A stretch of 64,000 nt of DNA from Heloderma charlesbogerti (lineage: Eukaryota; Chordata; Lepidosauria; Squamata; Helodermatidae): assembly GCA_026122225.1 (NCBI GenBank), contig JANEZZ010002675.1:496001-560000 (forward strand), read 5' to 3'. The position numbers were made by a program, and so were the translations under genes. The notes beneath the pieces are model-generated. The model searched no databases and was not told the DNA's origin. It worked only from the letters and a program-made list of their open reading frames with translations. Shown here piece after piece: positions 1 to 9,448 of this stretch (positions are counted from its first letter, which is position 1; each line of letters begins with the position of its first letter).

Positions 1-1830
1 TTCTTGTGTTTTCCAAATTTGCTGGCATATGGCATGCATCACCTTGCAAGATTTTAAACAGTTCAGCTGGGATACCGCCATTTCCTGCTGCCTTGTTATT
101 AGCAACGCTTCTTAAGGCCCTTTCCACCTCACTCTTCAGGATATCTGGCTCTAGCTCACTGACCACACCATCAGATCTATCCCCGATATTATTATCCTTC
201 CTATACAGATCTTCCGTATATTCTTGCCACCTTTTCTTGATCTCTTCTGCTTCTGTTAGGTCCTTGCCATCTTTGTTTTTGATCATACCCATTTTTGCCT
301 GAAATTTACCTCCGATGTTTCTAATTTTCTGGAAGAAGTCTCTTGTCTTTCCTATTCTATTATCTTCTTCCACTTCTGCGCATTGCTTGTTTAAAAATAA
401 TTTCTTATCTCTTCTGGCTAACCTCTGGAATTTTGCATTTAATTGGGCATATCTCCCCCTATCACTGTTGCCTTTTGCTTTCCTTCTTTCTTGGGCTGCT
501 TCCAGTGTCTCAGCAGACAGCCAATATCTTGCCTTCTTGGTTTTCTTTTTCTTTGAGACTTTTTTGTTGCTGCCTCCTGAACAATGTTGCGAACTTCTGT
601 CCATAGTTCTTCTGGGACCCTATCTACTAAATCTAGTCCCTTAAATCTATTCTTCACCTACACTGCATTTTCATTAGGGATATTCGTGAGCTCATATCTA
701 ACTGATCTGTGGGTCTTCCCTATTCTCTTGAGTCTGATTCTAAATTGTGCAATAAGAAGTTCGTGATCTGAACTACAATCAGCTCCAGGTCTTGTTTTTA
801 CCAACTGCATAGATGTCTCCCACCTTTGGCTACAAAGGATGTAGTCAATCTGATTTCGGTGTCGACCGTCTGGTGAAGTCCATGTATAAAGTCGTCTCTT
901 AGGTTGTTGGAAGAGAGTGTTTGTTATGCACAGTGAGTTGTCTTGGCAAAATTCTATCAGCCTATGTCCTGCTTCATTTTGTCCAAGCTATGTCCATGCT
1001 TGCCAGGTGTCGTTTGACCACCCACCTTAGCATTCCAGTTTCCTATAATGAAAATAACATCTTTTTTTGGTGTACTATCCAGTAGGTGCTGCAGATCCTG
1101 CAGATCCTCATTCTGCTTTTTCAGCATCTGTGGTTGGGGCGTATATTTGGATCACTGTGATGTTAAATGGCTTACCCTGAATTCGAATTGAGATCATTCT
1201 GTCATTTTTTGGATTGTATCCAAGCACTGCTTTAGCCACTTTATTATTAATTATGAAGGCTACTCCATTTCTTCTGTGGTCCTCTTGTCCACAGTAGTAG
1301 ATCTGGTGGTCATTTGATGTGAAATGGCCCATTCCAGTCCATTTCAGTTCATTGACACCCAAAATGTCTATATTTAATCTTGACATCTCCCCAATAACCA
1401 CATCCAATTTGCCCTGGCTCATAGGTCTTACATTCCAGGTTCCTATGGTGTGTTGATCTTTAGAACATCGGATTCGTCGTTCACCACCAGCACCGTCGGC
1501 CGTTAGCCGTCCTTTCGGCTTTGAGCTAGCTGCGTCATCACATCTGGGGCTAGTTGAACTTATCCTCTGTTCCTCCCCAGTAGCATTTTGACCATCTTCC
1601 GACCTGGGAGTCCCATCTTCCGATGGTATACCGACATATCTCTGGTTGTACTGATCCATTTCGTTTTCATGGCAAGAATACTGGGGTGGGTTGCCATTTC
1701 CTTCCCCAGGGATTGTATTTAGTCTGACCTCTCTGCCATGACCTTCCCATCGTGGGTGTCCCTTCACGGTTTAGCTCATGACGTCATTGAGGTGCTCAAG
1801 CTCCAGCACCCCGACAAGGTAACAATCTCC
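1..1830 (-). mobile_element. BovB/RTE LINE, 5' part, degraded
   Basis: Minus-strand copy of a BovB-type (RTE clade) non-LTR retrotransposon, which encodes an apurinic-type endonuclease followed by a reverse transcriptase. The longest open piece (1108-1767, 219 codons) covers the N-terminal leader and the start of the endonuclease, with a GTWNVR motif and an ELKWTG motif carrying the expected glutamate. Past 1108 the frame is broken. At about 1040-1055 the usual GDWNAKV motif reads GNWNAKV, so a probable active-site aspartate is lost. Positions 1-660 encode the linker between endonuclease and reverse transcriptase, with a KKRWQEYTE motif and several frame breaks. The window edge removes the reverse transcriptase. 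The 5' boundary near 1830 is approximate. It is about the same family as the copy at 9449-12257, and is inactive as seen. Confidence 0.9.
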
Positions 1831-2237
1831 TTTGCTGAAGATGTATATTATTGGTAACATACTTTTCACATGGGAGAAGGAGGGTGTTTTTAAAATTTAA
1901 TTATTTTCATGAAATTAGCTTTTATTAGTAAGAGGGAACAAGATTTATTTCACTGGTGAATTTTTCTCACTTGAACTTCTAATGCAATTTCTGGGCATCC
2001 AGTCACTTATTGTATTTGATGGGTTTTTTCTTTCTCTTTTTCTGACCAGATGTTACTCATGTGTCTTCTAAGCATTTTCATGCAGCTGGCTTTAAACAGG
2101 AAAATTAGTATTGATAGTTTTTTTTTAGTATTTAATTTCTTTCTTAATGTGGGCCCCAAGGGCAAGTAAGGGACCCCTGCCAATCAGTACTTGTTAATGA
2201 GCTGGCAAGGTTTTTGCTTTTTAATTTAAATTGCAGT
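1831..2237. other. AT-rich spacer, nothing recognised
   Basis: Unique-looking AT-rich DNA between the BovB copy and the SINE. I see no motif, reading frame or inverted repeat here that I can support. Confidence 0.5.
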
Positions 2238-2250
2238 ACTAGAAACTAAA

Positions 2251-2587
2251 GGGGCCGCGGTGGCTTAGTGGTTAAGACGCTGAACTGCAGACTGGAAGGT
2301 CGGCAGGTCAGCAGTTCGAGACCCGAGTGCTGCGTGACGGAGTGAGCTCCCGTCTTCAGTCCCAGCTCCTGCCAACCTAGCAGTTCGAAAGCAAGAAATT
2401 GCAAGTAGATAAATAGGTACCGCCTCGGCGGGAAAGGTAACAGCGTTCCGTGCACCTCGGTGTTCAGTCATGCCGGCCACATGACCACGGAAGCGTCTTT
2501 AGACAGCGCTGGCTCTTCGGCTTAGAAACGGGGATGAGCACCGCACCCTAGGGTCGGACACGACTGGTTGGGGACACCTTCACCTTC
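2251..2587 (+). mobile_element. Sauria-type tRNA-derived SINE with intact TSD
   Basis: A 337-bp SINE flanked by a perfect 13-bp target duplication ACTAGAAACTAAA (2238-2250 and 2588-2600). The tRNA-like head has an A box TGGCTTAGTGG (2261-2271) and a B box AGTTCGAGACC (2313-2323), the internal RNA polymerase III promoter. A tRNA-unrelated body follows. The 3' tail near 2552-2567 reads GTCGGACACGACTGG, which resembles the 3' end of the BovB LINEs in this window (GAGTCGGACACAACTG at about 62570). This is the known partnership in which BovB reverse transcriptase mobilises Sauria SINEs. The intact duplication and full-length head suggest a fairly recent insertion. Reading frames here are chance. 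Confidence 0.9.
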
Positions 2588-2600
2588 ACTAGAAACTAAA

Positions 2601-4075
2601 CCACTGGTGGGAATTGCCCCTTAAGATTTTTTTTAATGTACTTTTGTAAACCTTGGGGTTATCCCAAGCATGCAGTATCTCTCTCTTGTTTCTCAGTGGC
2701 CTGTGTTGACTCTAATTTTGTTTGCACTCACCATCTGAGTTCACTATTAGAGTAACATTTCTTCCTACAAAACAGCATCTTTACAGCAGTGGTGGACTTT
2801 GCTCTTTGATTCTCTGTGAGCAGGAACATTAACGTAGTTCATTTTGTTATGCCTTGCACTCACCATTGAAGCCATGCTGTGTATTTTATTTATACATTTA
2901 AGTTCACACATAGACATTTTAGTGCCAAGACAAAAAAAGAGCTCATCTTTTTGCTCGCTGCTTTTGGGTGATTTTTTTTCATTCCTTTGTGAAATGGCAT
3001 GAAACTGTTTCTAATTTGTCAGCGGAATTGCTGAAATGACCCATTGCTGAAACAACCCAGTTGACGTACCCTGGGCCCTGATCCACTTGGGCATAATTGA
3101 CTAAGGGCAGGATGTGAATACACATTCAGCTGCACATCCTACTGAAAACAGTGCATCTGAATGAGCATGTCATCCATCTGCACTGCATTACTTTCAGTAG
3201 GATGTACATTCAAAGCACATCAGAATTCACATCCCGGTCCACATTTTGCTATAGCTAGTGATGAGAACAGAATATAAGTACAGATGGATTGGGGGGGGGG
3301 GGATTTGCCATGCAGTGTTACTCCCAAGTCAAGTGTGCATAGGATTGAACCTTTATCCTCTGTTTGCACAAGAGCAAGCTAAAGTAGTATTTTGCATAGG
3401 CACGCTGGACAGCCTGCTCACCTCTTGACTAGACAGGAAAAATTCACCAGGGAGGGACCACTGATGGTCCCTGGAGCACTTCTTAAGTACCACTGGAATA
3501 GATAGTCAGCAGTGAAGTGATAAATTTTGAAGCATAGGAGCACATCATGACAGTGTATATAGATGCACACGCACATCAAAGCAGCACTATGTAACATAAA
3601 AACCAATTTATTAGTCAGCATGACTGCAATTTTGTGCATAGTTAGCTGGGAGTAAATTCTATTGAGCTCCATGATATTTCTGGCTGAATAGGTTCAAAAC
3701 ATGTTGAGCTTTAACAAAAGCCAGCTGAAATGCAACTTTAGCTTTTAATTAGCAGTGCAAACTATCTAGTACAGAAGTGTTGCCATTTAAACAACTAACA
3801 TGAAGTAGGAACCTCATCAAAGAAAAGAAAAGAAGCATCCAGCCACTGCTTTATTATTTTCTTTATGCATTGAGTAACTATATGCTAACCATTAGTAAGA
3901 CTTGAAAGCCTCATTTTCGCTTCATTCATTTGCCAGAGGAAGGAGGGTCTGTCAGTTACCCCGGCACCCTGGCAGATGATGTCACTGTCCCTGCTCTTGA
4001 AGAATGTCCCAGAGACACATTTCTCCACAACCAAACTAGCTTGTGCAGTGCAGACTGCTTTTTATATTAGCAGAG
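2601..4075. other. Non-repetitive spacer
   Basis: About 1.5 kb of mixed DNA with no convincing gene. A G run lies at 3291-3301. Around 3085-3240 there are several short GGATGT/ACATCC words and related inverted words that may mark an old palindromic element, but I could not define its ends. Confidence 0.4.
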
Positions 4076-4078
4076 TAA

Positions 4079-4210
4079 GGGTGCAATCCTGTGCATGTTT
4101 AGACAGAGAAAAGGCCTACAACTCCTCGCATTCCCCAGCCAGTCTGCTGGCTGGGGAATGCTGGGATTTCTAGGCCTTTTCTCTGTCTAAACATGCATAG
4201 GTTTGCGTCC
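4079..4210. mobile_element. Palindromic Harbinger-like MITE (long core)
   Basis: A 132-bp near-perfect inverted repeat flanked by TAA on both sides (4076-4078, 4211-4213). It starts GGGTGCAATCC and ends GGTTTGCGTCC. The arms carry GTTTAGACAGA and AGGCCTACAACTCC, meeting at a centre of CCCCAGCCAG and CTGGCTGGGG. A 3-bp TWA duplication with G-rich tips fits PIF/Harbinger non-autonomous elements. There is no coding capacity. Related copies lie at 6191, 22705 and 40072. Confidence 0.75.
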
Positions 4211-4213
4211 TAA

Positions 4214-5185
4214 GATAAGTTTGGAAAGCATATAGAGAGTGAGTTCAGGCCAATCTAAAGTTGATCTTTTTCTTTAAAACCTATACACGTGTGCTACCAA
4301 TCCTGTGTTTATTTTTATTTGTTAAAATGGTGATGAGTAGTAACACAAAGTGAGATTTGATAAATACTTTGCATTTTTATTGCCCTCTCCTCTGAATGTT
4401 TTCTTAGCTATTGGAATGCCATGATTTGCAATGTATTAATGTGTTAAATACACATGCCTTAATACTGTCCTGACATTTTCTATTACAGCACAGTTGAGGC
4501 TTTGATGGATCATGTTTTACAAAATATGTCTCTATTATAATTGGCAGTTAGTGACAGATAACAGTAGCAGGATGAATACTGCTATTGAGGGCCCCCATTT
4601 CATAGTATAATGTGCTATTCAGAAAATCTCAGCAGGTGAGCAGAGGTCAAGTCTCTGTCTCTTTCTATTGATCTTTCTCTTAAGTAAGCAAACTCCGCTT
4701 AAGTGAAACAAAGACTGAACTGGCTTGTTTTAGTAAAGTTTCTCCTTTGGGTTTTTCTTTCTTATAACTGAGTGCATTGTTTTAGAAATTAAAAATATGG
4801 AGCCTAATCTACATTAGCGTGCTCTGGACTAGCAGCCATTTGTTTTTATGTGGCTCATGCAGGAGACCTTCCTGGTAGACACTGTTCCAGACTATGGCCT
4901 CATTAGCTGTTTTTTGCCATACTTTCTGAGCAAGTGTGCATTTTGCATATCTTTATAGAGAGGAAAGCTACTATTAGGATCTCTATGGTTATGTCTAACA
5001 ATGATTAGATTATGAGAGTTTCATACTCTGGGCCCAAAGGTCAGGAGATGTCATTGATATGGTGATTTTAGAGTTGGAGGTAGAATCACAGATTTTTAGT
5101 TGCTTAGTTCATACAGAAAATTGGAATCTGACTGGGCTAGTATCTTTTGGAGTTTTCATTCTAGAACTTTCTGTAATTATCTAAA
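4214..5185. other. AT-rich spacer
   Basis: About 970 bp of AT-rich, apparently unique DNA. No gene, RNA or repeat structure is recognised. Confidence 0.4.
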
Positions 5186-5187
5186 TC

Positions 5188-5262
5188 AGCCTTCCTCAAC
5201 CTTGTCTCCTCCAGATGTGTTGGTCTACAATTCCAATTATCCCCGGATAGCATAGCCATTAA
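5188..5262. mobile_element. Half copy of a palindromic hAT-like MITE
   Basis: One arm of the family described at 5390-5504: a CTTCCTCAACC tip, then CTCCAGATGTGTTGG and a CTACAATTCC word. The second arm is missing or decayed, so the end coordinate is approximate. Confidence 0.5.
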
Positions 5263-5389
5263 GGAAGGGTCCATTTCTTATCACTGAAAGTTCTTTGAAC
5301 TTAATTGGTTTGTGAAATATAGCTGAAGCAGAGCTGAGGTGGAAATGAACTGAATATTGGATCCAAGGTGCCATAAATATAATTTAAGC

Positions 5390-5504
5390 CAGCATTCCCC
5401 AACCTGACACCTTCCAGATGTTTTGGATTACATGGATATGGTGGTTGGGGATGATGGGAGTTGTACTCCAACACATCTGGAGGGTGCCAGGTTGGGGAAG
5501 ACTG
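5390..5504. mobile_element. Palindromic hAT-like MITE with exact 8-bp TSD
   Basis: A 115-bp inverted-repeat element bounded by CAGCATTCCCCAACCTG and its partner CAGGTTGGGGAAGACTG. It is flanked by the exact 8-bp duplication ATTTAAGC (5382-5389, 5505-5512). Internal symmetric words are CCAGATGTTTTGG and CCAACACATCTGG. An 8-bp duplication with CAG...CTG tips is the hallmark of hAT transposons. It has no transposase, so it must be moved in trans. Family members are at 16468, 41547, 49370 and 53760. Confidence 0.85.
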
Positions 5505-5526
5505 ATTTAAGCTTATGCCCATTAGG

Positions 5527-5935
5527 GGGCAATCCTATTGATTGTGCCCTCGGTGATCAGAACTCAGAGGCATGCAATCATCCAGTGCAGGGCGGGAGGA
5601 GTGCCGAAGGAGATCTTTTCAGCCTGTCTAGCGGGGGTGCTTCAGAGAGGGAGGGAAGGAGGCTGGAAGAAGCTCTGAATAACTCATATCTTGGCCCCTC
5701 CAGTCTCCTCCCCTCCCTTGCCCACCAGAACACCCCTTTCCCCCTCCTCTGAGGTTGCTTTTCCAGTCTCAGAGAGCAGCTAGCACGGTTCCATCCTTGA
5801 AAACTATGAGGGGGTGGGAGAGGAGGGTCGGATCTCCAACTCTCCCTTCCGAGGTCGACCGTTGTCTCTGACTTTGGAGGGGGTTTTCCAAACAGTCCTA
5901 TGGTCCCTGAGAAACTCACCCAGGGGACCATAGAA
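5527..5935. mobile_element. Possible GC-rich interspersed repeat
   Basis: A purine- and pyrimidine-rich block starting GGGGGCAATCCTATTG with a generally high GC content unlike its neighbours. The segment 15985-16385, read on the other strand, begins with a similar GTGTGCAATCCTACTGG and the same CTGTCTAG-type and GGGAGG-type words. That suggests two divergent copies of one MITE family with GCAATCC tips. The reading frames of 109 and 117 codons on opposite strands here look like a consequence of low stop density in GC-rich sequence. Confidence 0.35.
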
Positions 5936-6190
5936 TTACTGTCTCCAGGAACTAACCGTCCTTAGAAGCTAGAAATTGATGACAGAGCTGGATGTGAATC
6001 CCTCGTCGTTTCTGACCTTCTGATTTCAGCCCACTTGTATACCAACAGCAATCACAACTATACAAAAATGACAGATTCTTATATGTATTAATTGTCAAGT
6101 TGTATCATTTGAAGTGAGACTTATTGTTCTGCCACCTCCTATGTCCATAATCTCGAAGATAGACTAGGCTGAAATGCAAAAAGTAGTTTA

Positions 6191-6289
6191 TAGTGCAATC
6201 CTATGCATGTTTAGAGAGAAGCATGGCTGGCTGGGGAATGCTGGGAGTTGTAGGACTTTTTCTGCCTAAACATGCATAGGATTGTGCCT
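6191..6289. mobile_element. Palindromic Harbinger-like MITE, internally deleted
   Basis: Same family as 4079-4210, flanked by TTA (6188-6190 and 6290-6292). The left arm GTGCAATCCTATGCATG is kept, but most of the left inner arm is lost. The right arm is complete, through CTGGGAGTTGTAGGAC to CATGCATAGG. Confidence 0.7.
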
Positions 6290-6292
6290 TTA

Positions 6293-7504
6293 GATAACTA
6301 AACTTGAGAACTAAAAACTAAAGACATCAAAGTGCGTAAGCAATGAACTACTTTAGGGACATGCGAGGACTTTGGTGCACTCAGTAGGATTTGGACTGTT
6401 CCATTGCAATGCAGACTGCTTTGGACCCCCCCCCCCGTTTTAAAAGCAGTTTATTGAGCAGGGCATAGAGGTGGCTGGAGTGGCTGCTGTTCAAGAAACA
6501 AAAGTCCATAGCCCCCTTGGACATGCAGAAACAATTATACGCTGCTATAAATCTTGGCCATCGAGTTTGTTCCAGTACAGCACACCCCATTTCAAAAACA
6601 ATGAAATGTTTCATTGTCATTGTACCTTGCTAAATATGGTTTACTACAGATCTTGCATATCCCAGTGGTGTTTTTAGAAGTGTTTACAAGCCCATTTGGG
6701 GAATCTTTCTTGAAGTGGCTTTGCCCATTCTCAAAGACCAGCATTTTTCCTTTTACACATTCAAAAGTGTGAGCTTGGCATATTTAGCTGTCCATTAGTA
6801 AGATACTTTCCCCAGAAGAGGTCTGGCTGTCATACTCTGTCAGGTTAAACTGCAGAATAAGGAGTTTTTCTTTTGTTCTGTGTGAGTGCAACTCATTGGC
6901 AGGATTCTATGTGTCACAAGTATATTGCATGATTAAGGTAGGATTTCCTAAAACTGTAAATTGACCTACACTGGCATATCCCTGACAATGAATGACACAA
7001 CATCTGGCATAATGGCATTTATATTTTCCTGTGCAAATTGAAACGATGCCCACTTTAAGTTGCTTTAAAGTTGGTATCTTATTCCTTTGAGGTTAACATT
7101 TACAGTGGTCTAAGAGTAATCTCCTAGGTTGTACAGATATTGGCAGTTTCTGCTACATGCAGTGGATTTGTCTTTTGGTCAAAATATTTTCCCTGTGAGT
7201 TATCTATATAATGGAACAAATGCAGTTGCCCTGGTGGAGGACCAAGGCAGACATGTGGGCTGGTTGCTGGGGCCAAAGAGGTGAGCAGCCTCTTAAAAGA
7301 ATCAGCTTCCAGCCCTTGCAGAATGAGGCAGTGAGCTGCAGCTGCATTGTTATGGTGAGAGGGCCGTGGCTTTGCCCCAGTGGGGACCCAGATGTCTTGT
7401 GATGGCCTCTTGTGAGACTGTGCTGCCTGTAGCAGCATATATGGCACATGGGGCTGGGAAGCCATGGAGGAGGCACCCTCACAACCTGCTCCCCTTAGGG
7501 CAGC
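6293..7504. other. Spacer, nothing recognised
   Basis: About 1.2 kb without a supportable gene. It has a C run at 6428-6435. Frames of 60-113 codons on both strands show no family resemblance. Confidence 0.4.
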
Positions 7505-7840
7505 TACTTGTCAGTCACTAAAAAAAAGAGGGAAAGCAGTACCAAAAAAGAGGACAAAAGAGGATATTGATATGCATACATTTTGCATATGGTAATTGTC
7601 ATGTATGCAAATTTAGAAATAATTATTACAATTTAAATAGAAGTACAGTGCATCTCTCCATAGTGTGGAAGACTGTGACCAGGTGACCTGTCTGGCTTGA
7701 TCAGTCTGCTGTCCAGCTGTTGAAGGGCAACCTCAAGGCCCAGCTCTCCATTCTTTCTTTATCTTTAAACCAGTCTTGGACTAGACAGCCCTTCAAACAG
7801 AGAACAGTCCTCTGTGAAAGAGGACACATTGCCACCCACC
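7505..7840. mobile_element. Interspersed repeat related to 33096-33466
   Basis: Shares an ordered series of words with the hAT-like element at 33096: AAAGAGG, ACAAAAGA, TGCATATG, ACAATTTAAAT, CATCTC-CCATAG, GGAAGACTGTGACCAG, TCTGCTGTCCAG, GGGCAAC, TCAAGGCCC and ATCTTTAAACC. It is clearly a second copy. The terminal repeats and target duplication cannot be placed here, so the ends are approximate. Confidence 0.7.
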
Positions 7841-7944
7841 TCTGCTCCATATCTGAGCTGACAGGAGGAAGTGGATCCATTGGAAATGTGGAATCCCTCA
7901 AAATGCTGTGGCTTGGAAAGGGCACCACATGCATACATACATAA

Positions 7945-7982
7945 GGCTGCAATCCTATATTCACTAAGCAGGCAGTAAGGGT
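7945..7982. mobile_element. Fragment of Harbinger-like MITE
   Basis: A TAA (7942-7944) followed by GGCTGCAATCCTATATTCAC, the left tip of the short-core family seen at 55647 and 55740. The rest is not recognisable. Confidence 0.5.
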
Positions 7983-8316
7983 CAAATGAAACATTACTTT
8001 TAATATATATCATGCAGCTATGTCTGTTCTCTTTCCTAACTCAAAGGTAAATGTAGGCGACCTTATCGAGATTGGGATAAGGACCCTAGCGTAGCAGGTT
8101 TTCAGATGGGGGCGGGACTATTAGCTTCACTGTGAGCTTCTTTTCTAACCCAAACTGCAGGTGCGGGCCACGGGATCTGAATCAGAACCATAGAAGGTGC
8201 AAAGAGTTAAAGCCCACCTCCCCCCACAATAGGAGCATAGTCAAAATCAGTTCCCTGGTGCTTGCTTTTGAGTTACAAAAAAGAACAGATGCAGCTGTAT
8301 GCAAGCATGTAATAAT

Positions 8317-9083
8317 TAGCGCTGTGCCGAAAATTTCTTCCACATTTTTTTTCAACCATTCTCATTCAATTTGATAGAAAAGAAATTGCTTTCAAAAGAA
8401 ATTAAATGGTGAAGAAATTTTGGAGAAATTCTCATGGGTTGGGAATGGGTTCCTTGGGCTTACATTGGCCCAAGGAGTGGGTGCAAATGTCCTGTTTTTC
8501 ATTGTACAATCATCTCTCCTGCAGTCTGTAGCCACCTCAGTTTCCTACACTTCAATTAAAGGCCAGTTTAAGGCACCATGAGGTAATTCCCCTCATAGGG
8601 CTTTTTCAGATCAGGACATGCAGGCAGGCTGGGAGACTACTTGTGATTAGGTAAGCTCAGAAACACCACAAAAATAAATGGTAAAACATCCCGAATGAGG
8701 CAAAACAATAGAAACCTCTTTGATGGGTGGAGAAAAATTCAGGATATTGGAGGACAGATTTTGGCAGAGCACTAACTCCACCTCATCCCTGGAACTAGAC
8801 ACAACACTGCCCCCACCTGCACTGTGGTGGATGCACTGTGGTGGATGCAAATTGGGGGCCAGCCTGCCAAGACAGTTGATGCTGTTGCAGCACAAAAGAA
8901 CCCCAAACTCTTAACAAAAAAGAAAGAAGCTGTGCTACGAACACTGCCAGTGGGGAGCCTGACCTGGAAGAAATTGCTGAGAATTTCTCCTCCCCCTGGA
9001 AAAATTCGGTGAAATTGTCTCCTAAATTTCTCTGCACACAAGTAAGGTGGAGAATTTCAAGAGGCCATTTGCACACAGCTCTA
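8317..9083. mobile_element. hAT-like non-autonomous element, 767 bp, exact TSD
   Basis: Bounded by TAGCGCTGTGC on the left and GCACACAGCTCTA on the right (TAGAGCTGTGTGC when inverted), with the exact 8-bp duplication GTAATAAT at 8309-8316 and 9084-9091. Subterminal sequence is rich in AGAAATT and AAATTTC words on both sides, another inverted feature. A 14-bp tandem repeat sits at 8818-8845. The frames inside (up to 116 codons) show no transposase motifs. This is the largest hAT-type element in the window, either a deletion derivative or a MITE. Confidence 0.85.
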
Positions 9084-9091
9084 GTAATAAT

Positions 9092-9448
9092 GTGTACTTT
9101 GGCTCTAACGCCCATTGAACCCAGAGTCAAACTAAACTGTGGCACTCAGGGGGGGACCTTCTCCCATTTTTGGCCCCAAATCTCCCCCCACGAGGAGAAA
9201 GAAAATCTCCATGGGAGTCAATGGAGGCTTCCCCCCCACACACTGTTTTTCACCCCTGGAAGGAAGGGAATTTTGGGGGGTGGGAGTAGATGGAATTTCT
9301 GGATGAAAACAGGTGGTGGTGGGAAGGTTTAACCCAGTCCCATTCCAGAACTTTATACTGCAGTAAAGAAACCTATCACACATAGCTCCACCTTTTGTGC
9401 TTAGAAGAATGTTTAGTTTGGCCCTCAGTGAAGCTTACTTCAGAGTGT
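9092..9448. other. Spacer with G and C runs
   Basis: About 350 bp between the hAT-like element and the BovB tail. It contains GGGGGG and CCCCCC runs (about 9150-9290) that are weakly inverted relative to each other. No gene is seen. Confidence 0.4.

Noticed and set aside
3085..3240. Possible palindromic MITE with GGATGTG and CACATCC words
   Set aside because: Inverted words exist but no tips or target duplication could be placed.
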